Shown here: positions 33,619 to 42,261 of the stretch, one piece after another
Numbering within the stretch: the stretch's first letter is position 1
Layout of the letters: every line of letters begins with the position of its first letter
Assembly: GCF_963675305.1 (NCBI RefSeq)
Contig: NZ_OY776147.1
Location: forward strand, 1,612,001-1,676,000
Reading direction: 5' to 3'
From: an uncultured Hyphomonas sp.
GTDB lineage: Bacteria; Pseudomonadota; Alphaproteobacteria; Caulobacterales; Hyphomonadaceae
DNA length: 64,000 bases
Made by a program: the position numbers and the translations under genes
The notes under the pieces: generated by a model
Seen by the model: the letters and a program-made list of their open reading frames with translations, nothing else
Told to the model about the DNA's origin: nothing
The model's database searches: none

Positions 33619-35535
33619 ATGCTCGCGCTCATGAAACGCCTGACCCAAACGATTCTTGGCAAGTTCATTGCCATGATCATCATTGCTGGCATGGCGTTCT
33701 GGGGCGTGGACCAGGTTTTCAACCAGGTTCGCAACGGTCTTGGCTCCGATCTGCTGGCAGCAGGCAGATCTTCGGTCACCGTGGACGCCTTCGACCGGCG
33801 GATTGAAGTCATGCTGCGCAACGTGAACCAGCAGTCTGACGACCCGATCACCAAAGAACAGGCGATTGAGCGCGGCATGGTCGATCAGGTGTTCCAGCTA
33901 CAGCAATCGCAAACAACGATGCTCGGCTTCGCATCCAAGATCGGCATTGCGCCCTCTACAGACGCCGTGCTGGCGGAGTTGAAAAAAACGGACGCCTTCA
34001 AGAATCCCCTGACCGGCGAACTGGATCTCGCGACGTATCAGCGGGTTCTGGCCCAGAACCGGTTTTCCCAGGCAGAATATGAGGCTCAGCTGAAAAGCGA
34101 CCTGACCCTGCAAGCCCTGCAAGCCGGAACGCTCGCCGGACTGATGCCGCCGGACGTGATGAAAGCCATTCAGACCCGCTATCTGGCAGAATCACGCGAT
34201 GTCGCCTGGTTCATTCTGGACGCTGCCGACATTCCCGAGCCCGCGGCACCCACCGAAGAAGACGTTCTCGCCTTCTACAATGAGAATCTGGATGCGCTGA
34301 AACAGCCAGAGCGGCGCTCCATTGACCTTCTGAAAGTGTCTGCTGACGACTTCCTGAGCCAGGTCGAGGTGACAGATCAGGAAATCGCGACAATCTATGA
34401 AGCCAGCAAATCGGAGCGTTTTTCGGAGCCTGAACAGCGTACTTATGTTGAGTTGATGTTCGGCTCGCGCGATGCAGCCCGGGATGCGTTCGCAGCACTC
34501 GCCGGCGGGGCGGATCCCTCGACGCTACAGGGGATCGTTTCCCGGGAGTCCAGGACATCGCTGGCCGAGGATGTCGAAGACCAGTTGCTGCGCGATGCGA
34601 TGTTTGGCCCGGGCCGTCAAAGCGGCGCTCTCTTCGGGCCGAAAGACATGGGCGACGGACGCTGGCTGGTGGCACGCCTGGTGTCGATCCAGCCGGGCGC
34701 CGTTTTCCCGCTGGAAAGCGTCAGTGATGAAATTCGCTCAGGCCTCGCACGTGAACGTGCCACCCTTCTGCTCTACGACAAGCTTGAAGCGCTGGACCGT
34801 TCGATCAATGCCGGTTTTGACCTGAAACAGATCGCAGAAGAGATCGGCGTGCCGGTCATCTCTTTCGAGCCGGTCGACAAGAATGGCTACACGGAAGACG
34901 GTCTGCCGATGATCGGCCTTCTGGAAGCTGGTGACGCATTCCAGCAAGCTTTCCTCATGAACGTCGACGACACATCAAACCAGTTCACCAAGGATGATGT
35001 GACCTATGTGATCTCGACCCGCGAGATCGTACCGCCATCTACTCCGGCATTCGATGAAGTGAAGGATGACGTCCGTCAGGCGCTGGTTCTGCGGAATGAG
35101 GGCGAAGCTGCGCAAACCCTGGTCAACGAGATCAAGGACCGCATTACCAGTGGCGCCTCCACCCTCGAATCGGAGGCGCAAGCCGTGAGCGCTCCTGTTG
35201 AAACACCTCCGGCGGCAATAACCCGCATGACCGCCGAAGAGAGCGGCCTGCCCAATTCAGCCATCGGCGGCGTTTTCTCCGGCAAGCCGGGCGATGTCTT
35301 CACCTATCCTAACCGGACGGGCGACAAGTACATGATCGTGCAGCTTCAGGCCGTGAATGATCCATCGGCAGAAGCACTGGCTGCGGCGGACCCGAACGCG
35401 TCGAGCTCTCTTGTCTCCTCGCTCGATTCAGATCTGGCCACGGCAATGGAAGCCGAGATGGCGGGCGCGGTGAAGCTGAAGGTGAACGGCGCGGCCTACA
35501 ACGCCTACAAGGCATCGATCTCGTCAAACCAATGA
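33619..35535 (+). CDS. ppiD: SurA N-terminal/PpiD-like periplasmic chaperone-isomerase
   Basis: The product has 638 residues (634 if the Met at 33631 is used; neither start has a strong ribosome site). A single N-terminal anchor (FIAMIIIAGMAFWGVDQVF, about 14-32) puts the rest in the periplasm. A SurA/PpiD N-domain (about 50-200) is followed by a weak parvulin-like region and a second rotamase-like segment (about 320-500). This architecture folds outer-membrane and secreted proteins. The isomerase centre looks degenerate, as in E. coli PpiD. It overlaps trpE by 4 bp, a conserved alphaproteobacterial linkage. Confidence 0.88.
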   Translation: MLALMKRLTQTILGKFIAMIIIAGMAFWGVDQVFNQVRNGLGSDLLAAGRSSVTVDAFDRRIEVMLRNVNQQSDDPITKEQAIERGMVDQVFQLQQSQTTMLGFASKIGIAPSTDAVLAELKKTDAFKNPLTGELDLATYQRVLAQNRFSQAEYEAQLKSDLTLQALQAGTLAGLMPPDVMKAIQTRYLAESRDVAWFILDAADIPEPAAPTEEDVLAFYNENLDALKQPERRSIDLLKVSADDFLSQVEVTDQEIATIYEASKSERFSEPEQRTYVELMFGSRDAARDAFAALAGGADPSTLQGIVSRESRTSLAEDVEDQLLRDAMFGPGRQSGALFGPKDMGDGRWLVARLVSIQPGAVFPLESVSDEIRSGLARERATLLLYDKLEALDRSINAGFDLKQIAEEIGVPVISFEPVDKNGYTEDGLPMIGLLEAGDAFQQAFLMNVDDTSNQFTKDDVTYVISTREIVPPSTPAFDEVKDDVRQALVLRNEGEAAQTLVNEIKDRITSGASTLESEAQAVSAPVETPPAAITRMTAEESGLPNSAIGGVFSGKPGDVFTYPNRTGDKYMIVQLQAVNDPSAEALAAADPNASSSLVSSLDSDLATAMEAEMAGAVKLKVNGAAYNAYKASISSNQ

Positions 35536-36959
35536 GCCGCGCAAAGCTGATCGTTCGCCGACGGATCGGGGATGTCGAAACGCCCGTCGGCGCCTTGCTG
35601 AAACTGGGTGACGACACACCCGGCACGTTCCTGTTCGAGTCGATTGCAGGCGGTGAGCGGCTGGGCCGCTATTCGTTTATTGGTGGGGCACCACAGGTCT
35701 GGTTCCGCATCAACAATGGCGTCGCCGAAACCGCAACGACGGCAGACTTTTCAGACGCCTCTCCCGTTGAAGGCACCCCGGTCGAAGCTCTCAGAGCGTT
35801 CGTTGAGGCTGCCCGAGCAGAGACGGAAGACGACCTGCCGCCGATGGCGTCCGGTGCGTTCGGATATGTCGGCTATGACATGATCCAGCATGTCGAACCC
35901 GTTTCGATCACAAAGCCGGATGCGCTCAACGTACCGGAAGCCCTGCTCGTCATTCCCAAAGTGGTGATCGTTTTCGACCATATCTATCAGGAACTGCTCC
36001 TGATCGGCCGGGTTGAGAACGGCAATGAAGACGAGATCAATCAGCAACTCGATAAAATCGAAGAACAGCTTCAAGCCCTGCCCGTCCTGCCACCAGCAGA
36101 TCAATCCGCAGAGCCTGTCACGCTAACCTCGAATACCAGCAAGGAACGGTATTTCGAAATTGTCGAGAAGTGCCGGGACTACATCAAGGCGGGCGACATT
36201 TTCCAGGTTGTTCCGAGCCAGCGTTTTTCGACGCCATTCAACAAAAAATCGATCAGCTTCTATCGCGCCCTGCGCCGCCTGAATCCGTCTGCGTTCATGT
36301 TCCACATGAATTTGGGCGATGTCCGTTTAGTCGGATCCAGCCCGGAAATTCTTGTTCGTGTGCGGAATGGACGGGTTGCCATCCGCCCGATCGCCGGCAC
36401 CCGTCCCCGCTCAGGAGATCCGGTCGAGGATGCGAAGCGCGCCGAGAGCCTGTTGAACGATCCGAAGGAGATCGCTGAACACCTGATGTTGCTTGACCTC
36501 GGCCGTAATGATGTCGGCCGGGTTGCGGCATATGGAAGTGTTCAGGTCACCGAGCAATTCATCGTCGAACGCTACAGCCATGTCATGCACATCGTCAGTC
36601 ATGTTGAAGGCGACCTGCGCGAAGGGCTCGACGCGGTGGACGCGCTGTTTGCGGGATTTCCTGCAGGCACGGTCTCGGGCGCACCGAAGATCCGCGCCAT
36701 GCAGATCATCGACGAGATGGAAACCAATGCCCGTGAAATTTATGGCGGTGCCGTCGGTTATTTCGGGTGGAACGGAGATCTCGACACCTGCATCGCCCTG
36801 CGGACCGCTGTGCTGAAAGATGGCCAGCTGCATATCCAGGCGGGCGGCGGCGTCGTGCTCGATTCCAACCCTCAGTACGAATATGACGAAACCCAGCACA
36901 AGGCTGGCGCGCTGAAGCGGGCCGCAGAACTGGCTGCAGCTTACGAGTTCGACCAATGA
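35532..36959 (+). CDS. trpE: Anthranilate synthase component I
   Basis: This 475-residue chorismate-using enzyme makes anthranilate with ammonia from TrpG, the first step to tryptophan. The feedback-site region is LFESIAGGERLGRYSFIGG. The catalytic core includes IKAGDIFQVVPSQRF, SPEILVR, RPIAGTRPRSGD, LLDLGRNDVGRVA, HIVSHVEGDLREG and FPAGTVSGAPKIRAM. It starts in the stop of ppiD and ends in the start of trpG (both ATGA), so no leader-peptide attenuator fits ahead of it. Confidence 0.97.
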   Translation: MSRAKLIVRRRIGDVETPVGALLKLGDDTPGTFLFESIAGGERLGRYSFIGGAPQVWFRINNGVAETATTADFSDASPVEGTPVEALRAFVEAARAETEDDLPPMASGAFGYVGYDMIQHVEPVSITKPDALNVPEALLVIPKVVIVFDHIYQELLLIGRVENGNEDEINQQLDKIEEQLQALPVLPPADQSAEPVTLTSNTSKERYFEIVEKCRDYIKAGDIFQVVPSQRFSTPFNKKSISFYRALRRLNPSAFMFHMNLGDVRLVGSSPEILVRVRNGRVAIRPIAGTRPRSGDPVEDAKRAESLLNDPKEIAEHLMLLDLGRNDVGRVAAYGSVQVTEQFIVERYSHVMHIVSHVEGDLREGLDAVDALFAGFPAGTVSGAPKIRAMQIIDEMETNAREIYGGAVGYFGWNGDLDTCIALRTAVLKDGQLHIQAGGGVVLDSNPQYEYDETQHKAGALKRAAELAAAYEFDQ

Positions 36960-37534
36960 GCCGGAAGAAGATCCTCGTCATCGACAATTATGACAGCTTT
37001 ACCTGGAACCTGGTCCATTACCTGGAAGAACTTGGTGCCGACACAAAAGTTGTCCGGAATGATGAGCTGACCGTCGAGGAAGCGCTCGCAACCGGCGCGG
37101 ATGGCGTTCTCCTCTCCCCCGGCCCCTGTACGCCGAATGAGGCCGGCATCTGCGTGGACCTGATCCGCAATGCACCGGAAGATCTGCCGATCCTGGGTGT
37201 GTGTCTCGGACACCAATCCATCGGCCAGGCCTTCGGTGGGAAAGTCATCACGGCGCGGGAAATCCGCCACGGCAAGCTTTCAGACATCCATCAGACCGGC
37301 GGGGATCTCTTTCAGGGGCTACCGGAGACGTATCGTGTCGTGCGTTACCACTCTCTGGCTGTCCGCCCGGAAGACCTGCCGGAAGACCTCGTCGCCGATG
37401 CCTTCACCGATGACGGTGAGATCATGGCCCTGCATCACAAAACCCGTCCGGTGTATGGGGTGCAATTCCACCCGGAAAGCATTCTGACCGAACACGGCCA
37501 TGCCTTGCTCAAAAACTGGCTGGACAGGCTCTGA
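36956..37534 (+). CDS. trpG: Anthranilate synthase component II (glutamine amidotransferase)
   Basis: This 192-residue class I amidotransferase supplies ammonia to TrpE. It has VIDNYDSFTWNLVHYL at the N-terminus, LSPGPCTPNEAG, the nucleophile Cys in LGVCLGHQSIGQAFGG and the His/Glu pair in VQFHPESILTEHG. It overlaps trpE by 4 bp. The 50-bp gap to trpD is the only sizable gap in the trp run and shows no terminator. Confidence 0.97.
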   Translation: MSRKKILVIDNYDSFTWNLVHYLEELGADTKVVRNDELTVEEALATGADGVLLSPGPCTPNEAGICVDLIRNAPEDLPILGVCLGHQSIGQAFGGKVITAREIRHGKLSDIHQTGGDLFQGLPETYRVVRYHSLAVRPEDLPEDLVADAFTDDGEIMALHHKTRPVYGVQFHPESILTEHGHALLKNWLDRL

Positions 37535-37584
37535 TCTTCCTCCGCTATTGAGCCCGCCAGTCAAGACCGCTATCGGTTTCGCCA

Positions 37585-38622
37585 ATGACCGACACACCTC
37601 CTCTCTCCCATGCGCTACAAGCGCTCGCGCGGCGCCAGCCGCTTGAAGACGATGTTCTGAAGGGAGCGTTCGATACACTTCTGTCAGGCGACGCTGCTCC
37701 AGAAGAAATTGGCGCATTCCTCATGGGGCTCGTGGTGCGCGGTGAGACTGCGGGCGAGCTGACGGCCGGCGCGACGATCATGCGTCAACATGCACGCAAG
37801 GTACCAACAACCGGTCCCTTGCTGGATACTTGCGGAACCGGCGGCTTGCCATGGAAGAGCCTCAACACGTCAACGGCATGCGCCATCGTTATTGCAGCTG
37901 CCGGTGGGCGCGTTGCCAAGCATGGCAACCGTTCCGTGCCGCCTAAAACCGGATCCGCTGATGTCCTGGAAGCCCTCGGCGTGAACCTGGAGATCAGCGA
38001 AGAGGAGTTTACCAATTGCCTCGACGGCGCAGGCGTTGCTTTCCTCTTTGCACGTAGCCATCACAGCGCCATGCGCCATGTCGCGCCCGTTCGGGCACAG
38101 CTTGGCATCCGGACGATCTTCAACCTCCTTGGGCCGCTGACCAATCCGGCCGGAGCGTGTCATCAGGTTCTTGGGGTGTTTGCGCCCGAATGGGTTGAGC
38201 CGATGGCAGAGACGCTTGGCAGGCTCGGCACGGAGCGGGCCTGGGTCGTTCACGGCCTCGATGGCATCGACGAGCTCTCCATCGCCGGTCCGAGCAAGGT
38301 GTGCGAAGTACTTGAGGACGGGACGCTCAACGAGTTTGAAGTCCACCCGTCCGATGCCGGGCTGGGCACGCATCCGCTCTCAGCGCTGGAGAGTGAAGAC
38401 GTTGCAGGCAATGCGCTTGCGATCACCGAACTTCTTGACGGACATGAGAACCCCTTCCGGGAAACAGTTCTTCTGAATGCCGCGGCAGGGCTGCATGTCC
38501 ATGGCAAAGCCTCAGACCTGAAGGAAGGCGCCGCCATGGCGGCAGAAGCGATCGACTCCGGCGAGGCAAAGCAGACATTGCGCAAGCTGGTGAAGCTTTC
38601 GCGGGGCGAACCGCTCGAATGA
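37585..38622 (+). CDS. trpD: Anthranilate phosphoribosyltransferase
   Basis: This 345-residue enzyme transfers phosphoribose from PRPP to anthranilate. The PRPP loop is TCGTGGLPWKSLNTSTA (about 75-90, a variant of the usual GTGGDG), followed by AKHGNRSVPPKTGSADVLEALGV and FNLLGPLTNPAG. The stop overlaps trpC by 4 bp. Confidence 0.96.
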   Translation: MTDTPPLSHALQALARRQPLEDDVLKGAFDTLLSGDAAPEEIGAFLMGLVVRGETAGELTAGATIMRQHARKVPTTGPLLDTCGTGGLPWKSLNTSTACAIVIAAAGGRVAKHGNRSVPPKTGSADVLEALGVNLEISEEEFTNCLDGAGVAFLFARSHHSAMRHVAPVRAQLGIRTIFNLLGPLTNPAGACHQVLGVFAPEWVEPMAETLGRLGTERAWVVHGLDGIDELSIAGPSKVCEVLEDGTLNEFEVHPSDAGLGTHPLSALESEDVAGNALAITELLDGHENPFRETVLLNAAAGLHVHGKASDLKEGAAMAAEAIDSGEAKQTLRKLVKLSRGEPLE

Positions 38623-39422
38623 AGACAGCGCTCGACAAGATCATCGACTACAAACACGGCGAAGTGGCTGAGCTGAAGCGGCAGATCAGCTTTTCAGCCA
38701 TGGATGAGAAGGCCCGTGCCGCATCCCCTCCGCGAGGGTTCTCTTCAGCACTGTCCCACGTTGCCGCTGAAGACCAGAACGCGCTGATTTGCGAGCTGAA
38801 ACGCAAAAGCCCCTCGGCGGGAGAGATCCTGCCAGGTGCAGATCCGGTCCAGATCGCAAGGGAATACGAGGCCGGTGGCGCAGCGTGCCTATCTGTGCTG
38901 ACCGATGGCCCGAGTTTCGGTGGATCCCTCACGGATTTCGCGGCGATCCGGGAAGCTGTTACCATTCCGATGTTGCGCAAGGACTTCATGATAGACCCGA
39001 TCCAGGTCACAGAGGCGCGCGCCTGGGGCGCTGACTGCATTCTGGTCATCATGGCCAGCCTGGACGATGCGCTGGCCGCCGAACTGACCGATTGCGCCAT
39101 GGGCTATGGCATGGATGTTCTGGTGGAAACGCACAATGAAGCCGAACTGGAACGTGCGCTGCGCCTGCCCTCACCGCTGATCGGTATCAATAACCGGGAC
39201 CTAAAGCGCATGGTCACCGATCTTTCGACGACCGAGCGCCTTGCGCCGCTTGTACCTGCTGATCGTCAGATGGTTGCCGAAAGCGGAATTTCGTCTACCG
39301 CGCACATCGATCGCTTGCGTCGGACCGGGGCGCGCCGCTTCCTGATCGGCGAAAGCCTGATGAAGCGCGGATTAGAACGCCAATCGGCTGTCAGAGAGTT
39401 GCGAACAACTTCCGGCAATTGA
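38619..39422 (+). CDS. trpC: Indole-3-glycerol phosphate synthase
   Basis: This 267-residue TIM-barrel enzyme forms the indole ring of tryptophan. Motifs are ICELKRKSPSAGEIL (catalytic Lys), LSVLTDGPSFGGSL, LRKDFMIDPIQVTEARAWGAD, VLVETHNEAELERAL, IGINNRDLKRM and the phosphate-binding VAESGISSTAHI and FLIGESLM. Its TGA stop lies within the -35 box of the lexA promoter. trpF, trpB and trpA are not in this window. Confidence 0.97.
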   Translation: MKTALDKIIDYKHGEVAELKRQISFSAMDEKARAASPPRGFSSALSHVAAEDQNALICELKRKSPSAGEILPGADPVQIAREYEAGGAACLSVLTDGPSFGGSLTDFAAIREAVTIPMLRKDFMIDPIQVTEARAWGADCILVIMASLDDALAAELTDCAMGYGMDVLVETHNEAELERALRLPSPLIGINNRDLKRMVTDLSTTERLAPLVPADRQMVAESGISSTAHIDRLRRTGARRFLIGESLMKRGLERQSAVRELRTTSGN

Positions 39423-39457
39423 CCCGAACAGTGAACACATGTAGAACACATGTGAAC
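39419..39457 (+). promoter_or_regulatory. lexA promoter with SOS box GAAC-N7-GAAC
   Basis: TTGACC (39419-39424) and TAGAAC (39442-39447) sit 17 bp apart as a sigma-70-type promoter. The alphaproteobacterial LexA box GAAC-ACATGTA-GAAC (39433-39447) overlaps the spacer and -10, so LexA binding would block its own transcription. An 11-bp tandem repeat adds a second pair, GAAC-ACATGT-GAAC (39444-39457), with a 6-bp spacer. A further GAAC lies at 39426. Confidence 0.85.
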
Positions 39458-39484
39458 AAAGATTCGGACCAGAGGCGGCCCAAC

Positions 39485-40168
39485 ATGTTGACCAATAAGC
39501 AAAAAGAGCTCCTGCTCTTCATCAATGAGCGGATCAAAGAGACAGGCGTCTCTCCCTCTTTTGACGAGATGAAGGAAGCGCTCGATCTCGCTTCGAAATC
39601 CGGTATCCACCGCCTTATCACCGCGCTCGAAGAACGCGGCTTCATCCGTCGCCTCGCCCACCGGGCCAGGGCCCTGGAAGTTCTGAAATTGCCGGAATCG
39701 GCTGTCGCGTCTGCAACGCCTCGCGGACGGAAGGACTTCCGCCCCGCCCTGGTTTCTGCGGGTCGGCCGGCGGCTGAAGCGTCGCCGCGCACCGTTCCCC
39801 TGATTGGCCGGATCGCCGCAGGTCTTCCGATTTCCGCAATCCAGCAGGACAACGGACATGTGAACGCCCCGGATGGGCTATCCGACAGCGAAGAACACTT
39901 TGCACTCGAGGTACAGGGCGACTCCATGATCGATGCAGGTATTCTGGAGGGAGATATCGTGATCTGCCGCCGGACTGAATCGGCCAGCACCGGGGATATT
40001 GTCGTGGCGCTCATCGATGGTGAGGAGGCGACGCTGAAACGCCTTCGCCGCAAAGGGGCTTCCGTCGCACTGGAAGCAGCCAACCCGGCCTACGAGACGC
40101 GTATATTCGGGCCTGACCGGGTCGCAGTCCAGGGCCGTCTGGTGGCGCTGGTCCGCCGGTACGACTAA
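39485..40168 (+). CDS. lexA: LexA repressor
   Basis: The SOS master repressor has 227 residues from ATG 39485; an upstream in-frame start would lie inside the operator. The winged-helix DNA-binding domain (about 1-70) includes SPSFDEMKEALDLASKSGIHRLI. The autoprotease domain has cleavage site A112-G113 (RIAAGLPI), nucleophile S147 (QGDSMIDAG) and K185 (EATLKRL). RecA filaments trigger self-cleavage after DNA damage. It follows trpC and converges on comEC with overlapping stops (CTAA, 40165-40168). Confidence 0.97.
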   Translation: MLTNKQKELLLFINERIKETGVSPSFDEMKEALDLASKSGIHRLITALEERGFIRRLAHRARALEVLKLPESAVASATPRGRKDFRPALVSAGRPAAEASPRTVPLIGRIAAGLPISAIQQDNGHVNAPDGLSDSEEHFALEVQGDSMIDAGILEGDIVICRRTESASTGDIVVALIDGEEATLKRLRRKGASVALEAANPAYETRIFGPDRVAVQGRLVALVRRYD

Positions 40169-42240
40169 TTACATGCCCGCCAGGGCCGTTTTCCACACTC
40201 CGGAGCGGTCAGGCGTTTTGGGCCTTTCTGTCCCGATTTTATGGTTATGCCGCCGGATGTGATGACGTCGGCCCAATCCAGTCTGAGATGAAGGTCGTCG
40301 AGGCGGAGTTCGACAGCCGGTACTGCGTCACCGTCCCGGTAGAACGTCGCGGCTCCGTCGGTAACCCCATTCCCCACAACAGGATAGGTGCACGTTGGGG
40401 CGGTACACGGCGCGCCCGGGTTAGCATTAGAGTACCGAAGCGGTGACAATCCATCGCCATCGATCATTTCAAAGCGGACGATTTCTCCATTCCCGCTCCT
40501 CAGGAACAGCTCACCGGATGGCGCCCAATGGGCAATAACGTCTTCTGACCGCACCCACAGAATAGCTGCAGGCAGAATCAGCAAGACAGAGAGCAAGATG
40601 CGCGCGCTTCCCCGCGCCGCCATCGCACAGGCGATTGCGCAGGAACTGAGTACCAGCGTCGCGGCTGGCATCGTCTTGGGGAGTGTATAGGCAGCATTTG
40701 GCAGGGAAGCGCACCAATGAGCCACCGCCAGGACAGCTTCCAGCGACAGTCCGAACAATCTCAATCCTGTATCCCCAAACCCAAAGGGCGTCAGGATCAG
40801 GGACAAGGCCGCGAGCGGGGCACTGACGAAAGATATGATCGGCATCGCCAGCAGATTGGCGAGAAGGCCAAACCCCGCCAACCGGTCAAAGTGATAGATG
40901 GCGAATGGCGCGGTGGCGGCACCCGCCACCAATGACGTCACGAAGAGGGATGCCCAGCTAAAGCTCATCGATCCAAGAATGCGTTCTCGCTCTGCCCGGC
41001 GCCGCGACCAGGCATCATAGGTCGCGATCAAGGCCCCGGACGCAGCGAAGGACATCTGGAACCCTGGAGTCATCACACTTTCAGGCTGTAGCAAGACCAC
41101 CAGAATCATCGCGATTGCATAGGAACGTAAACTGAGCGCCGCCCGGTCTGCGAGAACGGCGCCGAAGACAACAGCAGACATGATGAACGCCCGCTGCGTG
41201 GAAACGCTTCCCCCTGAAATGACGAGGTAAACGAAGCTCGCTGACAAGGCCGCGATCGCCGCAGGTTTCTGAACGGCTATGCGTAATGCGAGCGGTTCGA
41301 TGAAGGCCAGACCGCGCCTTACAAGCAGGAAGACAAGCCCCCCAACCATGGCCATGTGCAGCCCTGAAATGGCAAGGAGGTGCGACAGGCCGGATGCCCG
41401 CAACGCTTCCTGATCCTCCATCTTCATGAAGCTGCGGTCCCCGGAAACGAGTGCCGCTGCGAACCCGCCTGCTCGCGAGCCGGCTGCTTCATTCACATGT
41501 TCGGCAAGCCGCCTGCGGAACGCAGCTACACGGAGGTCCAGCTGTTTCGTCCGGCTGTCGGGGGCGCCAAGCGTGCCCCCTCTGCAACGTCCCATCACAT
41601 ACCCGACGCCGCCCAGCTGTTCGAACCAGGCTTGCCGCCGGAAATCATAGTCACCGGGCAGCGACGGCGATGGTGGGGGTCGCAGAAGCGCGAAACATCT
41701 CACGAACCGCCCCGGTGCAACCTGCAGGTCCAGCCGATGCGTGACCCGAACAAATTTCGGGGTTTCTTCTGCGCTAACGCCGGAAAGCGCATGAACCTCT
41801 ATGCGCAGCCGATTCCCCTTTGCCCCCGGTTCCACTTCACGGACCCATCCTTCCAGCATCAGGGGCCGCATCCCGGAACTGATGACAGGCGCTTCAACAG
41901 AAGCGGTTCTAAAGGTCGCTGCGGTGAAACCTCCGATCAATCCAAGAAGGACGAGTGCCGGAAGATTGATGGCCGACATCCACCAGACCCATCTGGTGGA
42001 AATGTAGAGGATACCTGCCACAAATGTTGCAATGAGACAGGGCCAGATCAGCGGCTCGTTTGACAGGGTAAAATAGACGATTACTCCCCCACAAAGGGAA
42101 AAGCCGAGCAGCAACGGACGCGAGTCTATTTCCGCAATAGACCAAAGGCTGCCCCACACGGCTGCAATAGCTGGCGCCAGCCCCTTGCCTTCAGCAGCAA
42201 CCTTGTGTTTCTGCCAGCCAGGACGCCTGAACTGCAGCAT
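40165..42240 (-). CDS. comEC: ComEC/Rec2 family competence channel protein
   Basis: This 691-residue membrane protein has an N-terminal DUF4131-type region with several membrane segments and an OB-like periplasmic part (about 120-220). The Competence domain follows (SGLSHLLAISGLHMAMVGG, about 285-305, then many helices to about 560). A C-terminal segment of about 120 residues does not look like the metallo-beta-lactamase nuclease domain present in Bacillus ComEC. The family forms the inner-membrane channel for transforming DNA. The position between lexA and gltX is conserved in alphaproteobacteria. It is divergent from gltX with 21 bp between starts. Confidence 0.92.
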   Translation of the reverse strand: MLQFRRPGWQKHKVAAEGKGLAPAIAAVWGSLWSIAEIDSRPLLLGFSLCGGVIVYFTLSNEPLIWPCLIATFVAGILYISTRWVWWMSAINLPALVLLGLIGGFTAATFRTASVEAPVISSGMRPLMLEGWVREVEPGAKGNRLRIEVHALSGVSAEETPKFVRVTHRLDLQVAPGRFVRCFALLRPPPSPSLPGDYDFRRQAWFEQLGGVGYVMGRCRGGTLGAPDSRTKQLDLRVAAFRRRLAEHVNEAAGSRAGGFAAALVSGDRSFMKMEDQEALRASGLSHLLAISGLHMAMVGGLVFLLVRRGLAFIEPLALRIAVQKPAAIAALSASFVYLVISGGSVSTQRAFIMSAVVFGAVLADRAALSLRSYAIAMILVVLLQPESVMTPGFQMSFAASGALIATYDAWSRRRAERERILGSMSFSWASLFVTSLVAGAATAPFAIYHFDRLAGFGLLANLLAMPIISFVSAPLAALSLILTPFGFGDTGLRLFGLSLEAVLAVAHWCASLPNAAYTLPKTMPAATLVLSSCAIACAMAARGSARILLSVLLILPAAILWVRSEDVIAHWAPSGELFLRSGNGEIVRFEMIDGDGLSPLRYSNANPGAPCTAPTCTYPVVGNGVTDGAATFYRDGDAVPAVELRLDDLHLRLDWADVITSGGITIKSGQKGPKRLTAPECGKRPWRACN

Positions 42241-42261
42241 TAAGCGGAGCCCTCACGAGAC

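Noticed and set aside
35400..35535. Trp attenuator or leader peptide before trpE
   Set aside because: trpE overlaps the upstream ppiD stop codon, leaving no leader; no run of Trp codons with a terminator is present.
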